The position numbers and the translations under genes are program-made. Source: Azonexus sp. (GTDB taxonomy: Bacteria > Pseudomonadota > Gammaproteobacteria > Burkholderiales > Rhodocyclaceae). From it: a stretch of DNA of 39,327 nt. The DNA lies in assembly GCA_030691385.1 (NCBI GenBank), contig JAUYEI010000095.1:1-39327 (forward strand). Reading direction: 5' to 3'. Positions 15,138-23,111 of this stretch are shown one piece after another. The notes under the pieces were generated by a model, which did not search any database, was not told the origin of the DNA, and saw only the letters and a program-made list of their open reading frames with translations. How positions within the stretch are numbered: the first letter of the stretch is position 1; the number at the start of each line of letters is the position of its first letter.

Positions 15138-16313
15138 ATGCCCCCAACATTCCCTTTGCTCGATCTTCCATTTTTGGCCGAACTGACCGCGCTGCGCCGC
15201 GACATCCACGCCCACCCGGAACTCGCCTTCAATGAAAACCGCACGGCCGACATCGTCGCCCGCGAACTTGAACGCTACGGTCTGGAAGTGCATCGCGGCA
15301 TCGCCAAAACCGGCGTCGTCGGCGTCCTGAGCGCCGGCACCTCGACGAAAATGGTCGGCCTGCGTGCCGACATGGATGCGCTGCCGCTGGCCGAGATGAA
15401 CGAATTTCCGCACCACTCGAAGCACGCCGGGAAAATGCACGCCTGCGGCCATGACGGCCACACCGCCATGCTGCTCGGCGCGGCCCGGCATCTGGCCCAG
15501 CACCCCGATTTCGACGGCGTCGCTGTTTTCATCTTCCAGCCGGCTGAGGAATCCGAAGGCGGCGCCGCGGTGATGATCGAGGACGGTCTGTTCGAGCGCT
15601 TCCCGGTCGAGGCCGTTTTCGGCCTGCACAACTGGCCGGGTATCCCGGTCGGCGAAATAGCCGTCATGCCCGGGCCGGTCATGGCCGGCACCTGCGCCTT
15701 CGAGATTTTCGTGCGCGGGCATGGTTGCCACGCCGCCATGCCGCATCAGGGCGTCGACTCCATCGTCGCCGGCTCGCAGTTGGTGCTGGCCCTGCAAACG
15801 GTGGTCAGCCGCACGCTGCACCCCTGCGAATCGGCGGTGGTCAGCGTCACGCAATTCCATGCCGGCGAGGCATGGAACATCATTCCCGAAGAGGTGGTGC
15901 TGCGCGGCACCATCCGCAGCTTCAAGCCGGAGGTGCAGGAGAACATCGAACGCGCCGTCGAACGCCTGTGCAGCGGCATCGCCGCGGCCAACGGGGCGCA
16001 GATCAGCGTCCAGTTCGACCACCGCTATCCGCCGACGGTCAACAGCGTCAACGAGGCCAAGTTCTGCCGCGAAGTCGCCGGCGAAGTCTTCAAGCCGGAA
16101 CGCGTGCTGACCGACATCCTGCCCTCGATGGGCGCCGAGGATTTCGCCTACATGCTCAATGAAAAGCCGGGCTGTTACGTCTGGCTCGGCAACGGCCCGG
16201 GTACCGGCGGCTGCACGCTGCACAACCCGCATTACGACTTCAACGATGAACTGCTGACGCTGGGCGCCAGCTACTGGGTGCGCCTCGTCCAGCGTTACCT
16301 GCCGCAAGCCTGA
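15138..16313 (+). CDS. M20-family amidohydrolase (hippurate hydrolase-like)
   Basis: The 391-residue protein begins after a good AGGAGA site. It shows the M20D metallopeptidase pattern: LRRDIHAHPELAFNE, GLRADMDALPL, the metal-binding HACGHDGHTAM, the QPAEESEGG glutamates, LHNWPGIPVG and the late HNPHYDFND. This group hydrolyses N-acyl amino acids (hippurate, N-acetyl amino acids, IAA conjugates) to free amino acid and acid. A dimerisation domain lies in the middle (FEIFVRGHGCHAAMPHQGVD). No signal peptide is seen, so it is cytoplasmic. It stands alone on the plus strand, divergent from rapZ and convergent with the RHH gene. Substrate specificity is unknown. Confidence 0.9.
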   Translation: MPPTFPLLDLPFLAELTALRRDIHAHPELAFNENRTADIVARELERYGLEVHRGIAKTGVVGVLSAGTSTKMVGLRADMDALPLAEMNEFPHHSKHAGKMHACGHDGHTAMLLGAARHLAQHPDFDGVAVFIFQPAEESEGGAAVMIEDGLFERFPVEAVFGLHNWPGIPVGEIAVMPGPVMAGTCAFEIFVRGHGCHAAMPHQGVDSIVAGSQLVLALQTVVSRTLHPCESAVVSVTQFHAGEAWNIIPEEVVLRGTIRSFKPEVQENIERAVERLCSGIAAANGAQISVQFDHRYPPTVNSVNEAKFCREVAGEVFKPERVLTDILPSMGAEDFAYMLNEKPGCYVWLGNGPGTGGCTLHNPHYDFNDELLTLGASYWVRLVQRYLPQA

Positions 16314-16325
16314 GCAGGCTCAGGC
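16308..16325. terminator. Hairpin at the convergent gene ends
   Basis: GCCTGAG (16308-16314) and CTCAGGC (16319-16325) form a perfect 7-bp stem with a 4-base loop. The stem overlaps the stop codon of the amidohydrolase and the last codons of the convergent RHH gene. There is no T-run; it probably serves as a shared 3' end structure. Confidence 0.4.
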
Positions 16326-16631
16326 GGCGTGGGCGGCAACGACGGCCAGTGCCGGGCGCTCAGTCGCGCCCTTACGCAACGACAGGTAGCGCAGGCAGGA
16401 GACGCGCAGGAAAGAGGCGAAGTTTTCGATTTCGCCGCGATACTCGAGCAACTCGTCGTACAGCTTGGCGATCAGTGAATTGGTCGTGTAGCCATCGCTG
16501 GCGGCAATGTCGGCGAGGATGTCCCAGAACAGGTTTTCCAGCCGGATCTTGGTGACGCAACCATGGATGCGCAGCGAGCGCGAACGCGATTCGTAGAGGA
16601 TGGGATCGGCCTTGACGTAGATTTCGCACAT
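16320..16631 (-). CDS. Ribbon-helix-helix domain protein
   Basis: The start at 16631 (MCEIYVKADPILYESRSRSL) has AGGAG six bases upstream and gives 103 residues; the longer open frame has no ribosome site. The core RSLRIHGCVTKIRLENLFWDILADIAASDG has the strand-helix-helix make-up of RHH_4-type ribbon-helix-helix proteins found widely in proteobacteria, followed by TTNSLIAKLYDELLEYRGEI and FASFLRVSCLRYLSL. It may be a small DNA-binding regulator, possibly of the neighbouring DJ-1/PfpI gene. It lies 54 bp after that gene on the same strand. Confidence 0.75.
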   Translation of the reverse strand: MCEIYVKADPILYESRSRSLRIHGCVTKIRLENLFWDILADIAASDGYTTNSLIAKLYDELLEYRGEIENFASFLRVSCLRYLSLRKGATERPALAVVAAHAA

Positions 16632-16685
16632 GGGGCGCTCCTTGAGGGTGAGCAGGGGCAGCGCTGCCGCCACCCCTCAAAGACA

Positions 16686-17267
16686 TCAAAGTTCGATGCG
16701 CGTTCCGAGTACCTGCAGGAATTTGGCCAGCCAGGCCGGATGTGCCGGCCAGGCCGGGGCAGTGACCAGATTGCCGTCGACCTGGGCCTGGTCGACCGGA
16801 ATGTCGGCAAAGCTGCCGCCCGCCGCTTTCACCTCGGGGGCGCAGGCCGGATAGGCGCTGCAGGTGCGGCCGGCAAGCACCCCGGCGGCGGCCAGCAACT
16901 GGGCGCCGTGGCAGATCGCGGCGATTGGCTTGTTGGCCTGGGCAAAGTGCTGAACGCAGGCGATGACCTGCGGGTTGAGGCGCAGGTATTCCGGCGCGCG
17001 GCCACCGGGTATGACCAGCGCGTCGTAGCTGGCCGGATCGATTTCGTCGAAGCTCGCATTCAGCGTGAAATTGTGGCCGGGCTTTTCCGAGTAGGTCTGG
17101 TCGCCCTCGAAATCATGGATCGCCGTCCGCACCTGTTGGCCGGCCTTCTTGCCCGGGCAGACGGCATGCACGGCATGACCGACCATGAGCAGCGCCTGGA
17201 AGGGCACCATGGTTTCGTAGTCTTCGGTGTAGTCGCCGGTAATCATCAAAATCTTCTTGGCAGCCAT
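16686..17267 (-). CDS. DJ-1/PfpI family protein
   Basis: The start at 17267 ([18 protein letters not shown]) has an AAGGAG site and yields 193 residues. The glutamine-amidotransferase-like fold is shown by [15 protein letters not shown] and the nucleophile elbow [18 protein letters not shown], whose Cys is the usual reactive residue. Members act as glyoxalase/deglycase-type or stress proteins, or as proteases in archaea; the substrate cannot be told here. It lies downstream of the metallo-beta-lactamase-fold gene with an 82-bp gap containing a small hairpin (17326-17343), so it may have its own promoter. Confidence 0.88.
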   Translation of the reverse strand: MAAKKILMITGDYTEDYETMVPFQALLMVGHAVHAVCPGKKAGQQVRTAIHDFEGDQTYSEKPGHNFTLNASFDEIDPASYDALVIPGGRAPEYLRLNPQVIACVQHFAQANKPIAAICHGAQLLAAAGVLAGRTCSAYPACAPEVKAAGGSFADIPVDQAQVDGNLVTAPAWPAHPAWLAKFLQVLGTRIEL

Positions 17268-17349
17268 GTTTGTCTCCTTTTGGGTTTGGTGGAGACCCAT
17301 TTTGCGCACAAGTGACCGGCAGTGGGTAGCAGCGGGGTGCTACGCGGAA

Positions 17350-18264
17350 CTAGGCGGCAACCAGGAAGCCATCTTCACGGCGCAGCGCGTTGACCAGCAG
17401 CAATTGACGCTCGACGCCGCTGACCAGCGCTTCACTGGACAGGTTCAGGAAGCGGGCATTGACGTCCACGGCGAAGGGCAGGCCGAGTACGAAGGCCGGA
17501 AAATCGTCCTTCGGCAGTCGCTGCTTCTCGATCATGGCAAACGAAACAATGACCTTGATGGCATGCCAGGCTAGCTGGTCGATATTGCTGCGGAAATTGC
17601 CGAGGCGCCGGAAAGCGCGCTCAAAAGCCGCGTCGACCGTCGAAAACGGCTTGCCGTGACCAGGAATGACGATATCGATGGGCAGCCGGGCGAGCATTTC
17701 CAGCGTCGCCTGCGTGCTGGCCAGGCCGTCGGCTTCGCCAAGCAGTTCGGGAAAGATGACGCCGAAACCGTTTTCCCAGAGCGCGTCGCCCGAAATCAGG
17801 ATGCGCTTTTCCGGGTTGTAGTAGGCCAGCGCCTCCATGTCGTGGCCGGGGACGGCCAGCGCCTGCCAGTTCAGGCCGCCCATCTCGATTTCATCGTTGG
17901 CGTCGATCAGGCGGTCGTGCTGGAAGCGCGCGCTCTGCTGGCCGAGCGGCGAGAGCAGCAGGGCGTCCTTGTCCCACTCGGCAATGGCGGCGTGCAGGCC
18001 GGCCGGGACGATGATTTCGCAATCGAAGGCTGCCTTGAGCGCGGCGTTGCCGCCGATGTGGTCGGAGTGCGAGTGGGTGTTGATCAGCCGACTGAGCCGG
18101 CGGCCGGCCAGGGCGTGATGGACCAGATCGACCGTCTGTTCGGCATGCGTGACGTAGCCGCTGTCGACCAGCGTCGCCTGGTCGCCGTCGAAGCACAGGA
18201 TGTTGTTGGCCGACAGCCAGCCGCGTTCGAGGACGAGCAGGCTGGCCGGAAGTTCTGCGGTCAT
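17350..18264 (-). CDS. Metallo-beta-lactamase-fold hydrolase
   Basis: The 304-residue protein carries the metal-binding motif INTHSHSDHIGGN, then AVPGHDMEALAYY, LISGDALWENGFG and DIVIPGHGKPF, giving the full set of ligands of a glyoxalase II-like metallo-hydrolase. A C-terminal helical tail of ~90 residues follows. The start overlaps the stop of the 58-residue DUF1289-like gene (ATGA), so it is the last member of a translationally chained group behind liuE. The substrate is unknown. Its position suggests thioester or lactone hydrolysis linked to acyl-CoA catabolism, but that is inference. Confidence 0.88.
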   Translation of the reverse strand: MTAELPASLLVLERGWLSANNILCFDGDQATLVDSGYVTHAEQTVDLVHHALAGRRLSRLINTHSHSDHIGGNAALKAAFDCEIIVPAGLHAAIAEWDKDALLLSPLGQQSARFQHDRLIDANDEIEMGGLNWQALAVPGHDMEALAYYNPEKRILISGDALWENGFGVIFPELLGEADGLASTQATLEMLARLPIDIVIPGHGKPFSTVDAAFERAFRRLGNFRSNIDQLAWHAIKVIVSFAMIEKQRLPKDDFPAFVLGLPFAVDVNARFLNLSSEALVSGVERQLLLVNALRREDGFLVAA

Positions 18265-18437
18265 TCGGGCTTTTCCGGGCTACCGTCGAGATTGGCCGGT
18301 TGCGTCGTCGTCGGCACGACCAGTTCGGCAACGATGCCCGGCGCGCTGAGCGGCGGTCGGCCGCAGCCGAGGCAATAGCCGGAATCGGGGTCGGCCATGC
18401 AGATGCCGACGCACTGGTAGGGTTCTTCGTCGTTCAT
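18261..18437 (-). CDS. DUF1289-like small Cys-rich protein (second copy)
   Basis: This 58-residue gene starts with ATG at 18437 and stops at 18261-18263. The product begins MNDEEPYQCVGICMADPDSG and continues YCLGCGRPPLSAPGIVAELV. The C-x3-C ... C-x2-C pattern is that of DUF1289 proteins, as in the gene just upstream. The Cys set could bind a metal ion or cluster. Both ends overlap neighbours by ATGA junctions, so it is translated as part of a chain. The tail (PTTTQPANLDGSPEKPE) is probably disordered. The function is unknown. Confidence 0.7.
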   Translation of the reverse strand: MNDEEPYQCVGICMADPDSGYCLGCGRPPLSAPGIVAELVVPTTTQPANLDGSPEKPE

Positions 18438-18643
18438 TTTGAGTTGCCGCTGCTGCGTAAATCGCTTTCCTGCGGAGCCTGTTCGCGGCGTCGGCGGGCG
18501 ACATCGGCCAGGATATGCTGCCGTCCAGCGTCGTCAAGACGGGACCAGACGGTGATTTCGTCAAGCGTGCGGAAGCAGCCCTGGCACAGGCCGTTGCTCG
18601 CATCCATCTTGCAGATATTGATGCAGGGTGAGGGAGTTGTCAT
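18434..18643 (-). CDS. DUF1289 family protein (first copy)
   Basis: The 69-residue product begins MTTPSPCINICKMDASNGLC and continues QGCFRTLDEITVWSRLDDAG, the standard DUF1289 pattern with four Cys (C-x3-C, C-x2-C) and the R-T-L-D-E-I-x-x-W block. The family is widespread in proteobacteria and presumed to bind metal; its role is not established. It starts immediately after the stop of the 329-residue gene (TGA then ATG) and overlaps the next gene by ATGA. Two DUF1289-type genes in tandem is unusual. Confidence 0.88.
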   Translation of the reverse strand: MTTPSPCINICKMDASNGLCQGCFRTLDEITVWSRLDDAGRQHILADVARRRREQAPQESDLRSSGNSK

Positions 18644-19633
18644 TCAAATCAACATGAAGCGGTGTTGCTGGTCGCGGACCATTTCAACGGCTTCGAGGGC
18701 TTCGTCGCGACTGATTCTGGCCAGCATGGCCAGATGAAGACGGCGGTCGCGGGCGGTAAGTTCCGGGAAGTCGAGAGTATGGACGTTGATGTCGTCGTCG
18801 CCTGCTTCGGTGACGACGCCCTGCCGGTCCACCGTGATGCTGACCGGGGTCAGGTGCAGGGCCGGCTCGGGCGAGCGGAGGTAGCCGGCCAGCGCTTCGA
18901 CCAGGTGTTCGGGCATCAGCGATTCGGCGGTGTGGCGCAGTTTGGCATCGAGTTCGGCCAGGTGACGGGTGCCGACTTCCAGGGCATGGCCGCCCGAGCT
19001 GCCGCGCAGGGCGGTCAGGTGGGCGCGTTCGACCGACACATCGGCGCGCAAGCCTTCGCGTTCGTCGCGCAGCGCCTTGACGTGGGCGTGAAAGGTGTGG
19101 AGCAGGCTTTCGAGCGCCTTGCAGCGCAGGCCGTGCAGGGTGGTGTCGAGCTGGCAGCTCGGCTCGATCAGCGTCTGGCCGGAGAAAAAGAGAACGAGCT
19201 GGGGCACGTCATTGCGGATGACATCGCCTTGCTGCGCCATGCCGAGCTGCTTTTTCTGTTGCCGGCGGGCGGCGAACATGGCGTAGAAATACTCGCTTTC
19301 CCAGCTGCATGGCTCGGCGAGAAAATCGCGCACGGCCTGGCTGCGGCCGAGCATCTGGTCGATGTCGCCGGCCGTGGCGAACAGCGCATGGACCAGCGGA
19401 TCGTTGGCGAAGGCCTTGCGGTTGATGTCGATCGGGCCGGGCAGGGCGGCGACCAGGCCATCGCAATAACCGAGCGCATATTCGACCGGGCCGCTCAGGT
19501 GTTTTTCGAAACCGGGGGCAGCCTTGAGCATCGGGTCCACGAGTTCGGCCACCCGGTCGAGCGCCTTGCGCAAGAACGGGTCGAGCGGTGGCGTAGGCTT
19601 GAGAAAATCGGCAACGGCAGAAAGTAGACTCAC
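18644..19633 (-). CDS. Conserved hypothetical protein downstream of liuE
   Basis: The product is 329 residues if it begins at the GTG of 19633, whose GTGA overlaps the liuE stop; a TTG six codons upstream is less likely. The start reads [20 protein letters not shown]. The protein is mainly helical, with a long charged segment ([20 protein letters not shown]) that may form a coiled coil and a late strand region ([22 protein letters not shown]). There is no signal peptide or membrane helix. I do not recognise a family. The tight overlap with liuE and with the DUF1289 genes implies co-expression, yet nothing in it suggests a leucine-pathway enzyme. Confidence 0.75.
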   Translation of the reverse strand: MSLLSAVADFLKPTPPLDPFLRKALDRVAELVDPMLKAAPGFEKHLSGPVEYALGYCDGLVAALPGPIDINRKAFANDPLVHALFATAGDIDQMLGRSQAVRDFLAEPCSWESEYFYAMFAARRQQKKQLGMAQQGDVIRNDVPQLVLFFSGQTLIEPSCQLDTTLHGLRCKALESLLHTFHAHVKALRDEREGLRADVSVERAHLTALRGSSGGHALEVGTRHLAELDAKLRHTAESLMPEHLVEALAGYLRSPEPALHLTPVSITVDRQGVVTEAGDDDINVHTLDFPELTARDRRLHLAMLARISRDEALEAVEMVRDQQHRFMLI

Positions 19634-20538
19634 TCGGCTGTTTTGGCACAAAGAGCCCGGCCGGCTTTGGCGCCATTCGGGCGGTTGATGGCGCTGGAAA
19701 TCCAGTTGCCGACAACTGCCAGTTTAGCCAGATCGATGCCGGTTTCAATGTCCAGACCCTGCAATAAATAAACAACGTCCTCGCTCGCCACGTTGCCGGA
19801 GGCGCCCTTGGCGTACGGGCAGCCGCCGAGGCCGGCAATCGAGCTGTCGAAGACGGCCATGCCCATCTGCAGCGAGGCGTAGATGTTGGCGACGGCCATG
19901 CCGTAGGTGTCGTGGTAATGGCCGGCCAGTTTTTCGATGGGGAGCAGTTTGGTGCACGCCTCGATCAGGCGTTTGACCGAAGCCGGATTGCCGACGCCGA
20001 TGGTGTCGCCGAGCGAGACTTCGTAGCAACCCATGTCGAACAGGATCTTGGCGACTTCGGCGGCCTTTTTCGGATCGACGGCGCCTTCGTACGGGCAACC
20101 AACGACGCAGGAAACATAGCCGCGGACCGGAATTTCCAGTGCCGAGGCGGCTGAAACGATGGGTTCGAAGCGTTTCAGGCTCTCGGCAATGGAGCAATTG
20201 ATGTTTTTCCGGGAAAAACTCTCGGAGGCAGCGCCAAATATGGCGACCTCGGTCGCGCCGGCTTCGATGGCTGCATCAAAACCTTGCAGATTTGGCGTTA
20301 AAACCGGGTACACCGTGGCAGCGTGGCGCTTGATGCCACGCATGACTGCCGCGTTGTCGCCCATCTGCGGCACCCATTTCGGCGAGACGAAGGAGGTCGA
20401 CTCGATGACGCGCAGGCCGACATCGGCGAGGCGTTCGATCAGTTCGATCTTGATCGCCGTCGGGACAATCTGCGCTTCATTCTGCAGGCCGTCACGCGGA
20501 CCGACTTCGACGATTTTTACCTTGGCGGGCAGTTTCAT
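19630..20538 (-). CDS. liuE: Hydroxymethylglutaryl-CoA lyase
   Basis: The 302-residue protein matches HMG-CoA lyase throughout: [14 protein letters not shown] at the start, [31 protein letters not shown], and the catalytic loop signature [24 protein letters not shown] with its reactive Cys. It cleaves 3-hydroxy-3-methylglutaryl-CoA to acetoacetate and acetyl-CoA, the last step of the liu pathway. The start codon overlaps the stop of the DUF559 gene (ATGA), with GAGG upstream inside the repeat-derived tail. Its own stop overlaps the next gene's GTG. The gene is therefore translationally linked on both sides, although the DUF559 cassette now separates it from liuD. Confidence 0.95.
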   Translation of the reverse strand: MKLPAKVKIVEVGPRDGLQNEAQIVPTAIKIELIERLADVGLRVIESTSFVSPKWVPQMGDNAAVMRGIKRHAATVYPVLTPNLQGFDAAIEAGATEVAIFGAASESFSRKNINCSIAESLKRFEPIVSAASALEIPVRGYVSCVVGCPYEGAVDPKKAAEVAKILFDMGCYEVSLGDTIGVGNPASVKRLIEACTKLLPIEKLAGHYHDTYGMAVANIYASLQMGMAVFDSSIAGLGGCPYAKGASGNVASEDVVYLLQGLDIETGIDLAKLAVVGNWISSAINRPNGAKAGRALCAKTAE

Positions 20539-20945
20539 GGGAGTACCTCTTTTACTCCCTCCTCTTCAAGGGGAGGGCAGGGGTGGGGATGGGTTTCGGC
20601 AAGGGCAGCCATGATTGTCTCGATGACAGCCTCCGTTTCATGAAAAACTTGAATATTCCAGAACCTCAGAACCCGAAAGCCGCTCGCTGCCAGTTCCCGT
20701 GTTCTGATTTCGTCCTTGCTTGTAGCTTCTGAGTGCTGTCCGCCATCCAGTTCAACGACCAGTTTCTTCTCCAGACAGAGAAAATCGAGCACGAAATTGT
20801 TGAACGGGTGTTGGCGGCGAAATTTGACACCGAGATGTTGCCCACGCAGATATTGCCAGAGCTGGCGTTCGGCATCGGTGGCCGTATTACGGAGTTCCTG
20901 CGAAATACGCTGCGCTCTGATCCAGTTGTTACCTTGTCCATGCAT
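20535..20945 (-). CDS. DUF559 / Vsr-like endonuclease-fold protein within an inverted-repeat cassette
   Basis: The core [20 protein letters not shown] ... [20 protein letters not shown] ... [10 protein letters not shown] ... [13 protein letters not shown] is a complete DUF559 domain, related to the Vsr endonuclease/PD-(D/E)XK fold. The candidate catalytic acids are the Asp of VLDF and E-x-D of VELDGGQH. The start is uncertain: ATGs at 20945 and 20957 are both possible, and the latter lies in the repeat. The last ~20 residues ([19 protein letters not shown]) are simply a translation of the flanking repeat. The gene is bracketed by inverted copies of a ~33-bp G-rich repeat and lies between liuD and liuE, interrupting the usual order. 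Confidence 0.85.
   Translation of the reverse strand: MHGQGNNWIRAQRISQELRNTATDAERQLWQYLRGQHLGVKFRRQHPFNNFVLDFLCLEKKLVVELDGGQHSEATSKDEIRTRELAASGFRVLRFWNIQVFHETEAVIETIMAALAETHPHPCPPLEEEGVKEVLP
20564..20596. repeat. G-rich inverted repeat, copy downstream of the DUF559 gene
   Basis: CTTCAAGGGGAGGGCAGGGG continues with TGGGGATGGGTTT. It is the inverse of 20951-20983 on the other side of the DUF559 gene and of the same family as 31893-31925. It encodes the C-terminal tail of the DUF559 product on the minus strand. Confidence 0.75.
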
Positions 20946-20950
20946 TCCGT

Positions 20951-20983
20951 GACCCATCCCCACCCTAGCCCTCCCCTTGAAGG
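20951..20983. repeat. G-rich inverted repeat, copy upstream of the DUF559 gene
   Basis: GACCCATCCCCACCCTAGCC followed by CTCCCCTTGAAGG is the inverted partner of 20564-20596. Adjacent bases extend it into a local hairpin (CCCTCCCCTT / AAGGGGAGGG at 20969-20989). The pair encloses about 350 bp holding one gene. Confidence 0.75.
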
Positions 20984-20992
20984 GGAGGGGAT

Positions 20993-22990
20993 TTAGTTGG
21001 TTTCGAATTCGACCAGTTCGGCGCCATCGGCGACCTGCTCGCCGGCGGCGTAGCAGAAAGTCTTGACGATGCCGGCGGCGGGGGCGGTGATGGTGTGTTC
21101 CATTTTCATCGCTTCGAGGATGAGCAGCGGGGCGCCTTTTTCGACCTTTTGGCCGGGCTGGGCGAGCAGGGCGACGACCTTGCCGGGCATCGGCGCGGTC
21201 AGGCTGCCACCCTGGGTTCCGCCGGCTTCGACGAGGTGTAGCGGGTCATCGCGGAGGAGTGAGTACGTGCTTCCATTGAGGAAGATGCTGCGCTTTTCAT
21301 CGACCGCGACAACGCTGGCCATCAGCCGGCGGTCGTCGAGTTCGACGGCGAAGCGGTCGCCGTCGAGTTTCTTGCCGCGGGCCAAGGTGGTCTGGCCGTG
21401 GATGGTGATCTGCCATTTGTCGCCCTGGTAGCGAACCATGGCTTCGATCAGGCTGTCGCCGTCGCGGAAGCCGATCAGGCGGGCGGCAGAAAGGTTCATG
21501 CGCCAGCCGTCGCGGGCGTGCCAGGGCGAATGCGGATCGCCGCTGGTCTTGGCGGCGGCCTTGGCCTCATGCTGCTCCCAAAGCAACTCGCCGACCGTGG
21601 CGACGAGCAGCGCATCGCGCGGCACGGCTAGGGCGGCGGGGAAGAGGAATTCCTTCTGGCGTTCGATCAGGCCGGTGTCGAGATCGGCGCCGGCGAAGGC
21701 CGGGCAGGCGACGAGGCGGGAGAGGAAGTCGATGTTGGTGGTGACGCCCGCCACCTGGTAGTCGGCCAGCGCCTGGCGCATGCGGGCCAGCGCGGCGTCG
21801 CGGTGTTCGTCCCAGACGATGAGCTTGGCGATCATCGGGTCGTAGTAAGGCGTGATTTCATCGCCTTCCTCGACGCCGGTGTCGACGCGGACGTTGAGGC
21901 TTTCGGCCGGCGGCGACAGACGGACGAGCTTGCCGGTCGACGGCAGGAAGCCCTTGTTGGCGTCCTCGGCGTAGATGCGGGCTTCGAGGGCGTGGCCGCG
22001 AATCTGCAATTGTTCCTGGGCGAGCGGCAGCGGCTGGCCGGCGGCGACGCGCAACTGCCATTCGACGAGATCCTGGCCGCTGATCATTTCGGTGACCGGA
22101 TGCTCGACCTGCAGGCGGGTGTTCATTTCCATGAAATAGAACGAACCATCCTGGTTGGCGATGAATTCGACCGTGCCGGCGCCGACGTAACCGACAGCCT
22201 TGGCGGCGGCGACGGCGGCCTTGCCCATCTCGTGGCGGCGCGCATCGGTCATGCCGGGGGCGGGGGCTTCTTCGAGCACTTTCTGGTGGCGGCGCTGTAC
22301 CGAGCAGTCGCGCTCGAAGAGATAGACGCAGTCGCCCTGGGTGTCGGCGAAGACCTGGATTTCGATGTGGCGCGGCTTGGTGATGTACTTCTCGATCAGC
22401 ATGTGGTCGTCGCCGAAGCTGGAAATGGCTTCGCGTTTGCACGAGGCGAGGGCATCGAGGAAATCCTCGGTGCGTTCGACCAGACGCATGCCCTTGCCGC
22501 CACCGCCGGCAGCGGCCTTGATCAGCACCGGGTAGCCGATGGCGTCGGCTTCCCGGTGGAGCAGGACGGGCGTCTGGTCGTCGCCGTGGTAGCCGGGGGT
22601 CAGCGGTACGGCGGCCTTGCCCATCAGTTTCTTGGCTTCGGATTTCGAACCCATGGCGCGAATGGCCGAAGCCGGCGGGCCGATGAAGGCGATACCGTTG
22701 GCGGCCAGCGCGTCGGCGAAATCGGCGTTTTCGGAGAGGAAGCCATAGCCCGGATGGACGGCCTGGGCGCCGGTGCGCTGGCAGGCATCGACGATCCTGT
22801 CGGCGACCAGGTAGGACTCGCGGGCCGCGGCCGGGCCGAGCAGCACGGCCTCGTCGGCGAGGCGGACGTGGCGGGCGTTGGCGTCGGCTTCGGAATAGAC
22901 GGCGACGGTGCGGATACCCATGCGGCGGGCGGTTTTGATCACGCGGCAGGCTATTTCACCGCGGTTGGCGATGAGGATTTTGTTAAACAT
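20993..22990 (-). CDS. liuD: 3-methylcrotonyl-CoA carboxylase, biotin-containing alpha subunit
   Basis: The start at 22990 (MFNKILIANRGEIACRVIKT) has AGGAGA seven bases upstream and gives 665 residues, normal for the family. It shows the biotin carboxylase domain (ATP loop AAAGGGGKGMRLV; ERDCSVQRRHQKVLEEAP; FIANQDGSFYFMEMNTRLQVEHPVTE), a linker/BT domain, and the C-terminal biotin carrier domain with the biotinylated Lys in LILEAMKMEHTI. With LiuB it carboxylates 3-methylcrotonyl-CoA to 3-methylglutaconyl-CoA. The start lies in the loop of a strong hairpin and is overlapped by a leader ORF from the liuC side, pointing to translational control. Confidence 0.94.
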   Translation of the reverse strand: MFNKILIANRGEIACRVIKTARRMGIRTVAVYSEADANARHVRLADEAVLLGPAAARESYLVADRIVDACQRTGAQAVHPGYGFLSENADFADALAANGIAFIGPPASAIRAMGSKSEAKKLMGKAAVPLTPGYHGDDQTPVLLHREADAIGYPVLIKAAAGGGGKGMRLVERTEDFLDALASCKREAISSFGDDHMLIEKYITKPRHIEIQVFADTQGDCVYLFERDCSVQRRHQKVLEEAPAPGMTDARRHEMGKAAVAAAKAVGYVGAGTVEFIANQDGSFYFMEMNTRLQVEHPVTEMISGQDLVEWQLRVAAGQPLPLAQEQLQIRGHALEARIYAEDANKGFLPSTGKLVRLSPPAESLNVRVDTGVEEGDEITPYYDPMIAKLIVWDEHRDAALARMRQALADYQVAGVTTNIDFLSRLVACPAFAGADLDTGLIERQKEFLFPAALAVPRDALLVATVGELLWEQHEAKAAAKTSGDPHSPWHARDGWRMNLSAARLIGFRDGDSLIEAMVRYQGDKWQITIHGQTTLARGKKLDGDRFAVELDDRRLMASVVAVDEKRSIFLNGSTYSLLRDDPLHLVEAGGTQGGSLTAPMPGKVVALLAQPGQKVEKGAPLLILEAMKMEHTITAPAAGIVKTFCYAAGEQVADGAELVEFETN

Positions 22991-23018
22991 GCTGGGTCTC
23001 CTGCGGAGAAATAGCCTG
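22947..23018 (-). promoter_or_regulatory. Hairpin enclosing the liuD ribosome binding site and start codon
   Basis: On the minus strand CAGGCTATTTCTCCGC (23018-23003) pairs with GCGGTGAAATAGCCTG (22962-22947), 15 of 16 positions, around a 40-base loop. The loop contains the AGGAGA site and the liuD ATG (22990-22988). The 3' arm lies in liuD codons 10-15. Such a structure could limit ribosome access unless opened by ribosomes translating the leader ORF. The pairing is seen directly; the regulatory role is inferred. Confidence 0.55.
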
Positions 23019-23108
23019 AGCGCGCTGCGCATGCAGGCAGTTTGACTTCGTCGCTGCGCCGCTACGCGGCTGGTCGCTTCTGTTTGCGATCAATATCTTG
23101 TTGAACAT
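22983..23108 (-). CDS. 41-residue leader ORF that repeats the LiuD N terminus
   Basis: The ATG at 23108 lies three bases after the liuC stop. The product starts MFNKILIANR, identical to the first ten residues of LiuD, then diverges (SDQPRSGAATKSNC ...) and ends QETQHV with TAA at 22983-22985, five bases past the A of the liuD ATG. The ten shared codons differ at 8 of 30 bases, nearly all silent. It may be a remnant of an older liuD start or a functional leader coupling liuC to liuD through the hairpin at 22947-23018. Expression is not proven, and its ribosome site would be inside liuC. Confidence 0.45.
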   Translation of the reverse strand: MFNKILIANRSDQPRSGAATKSNCLHAQRAQAISPQETQHV

Positions 23109-23111
23109 GGC

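Noticed and set aside
21803-23014. 403-codon open frame antisense to liuD
   Set aside because: It is a shadow of the carboxylase codons, with Gly/Asp/Val-rich composition and no motif.
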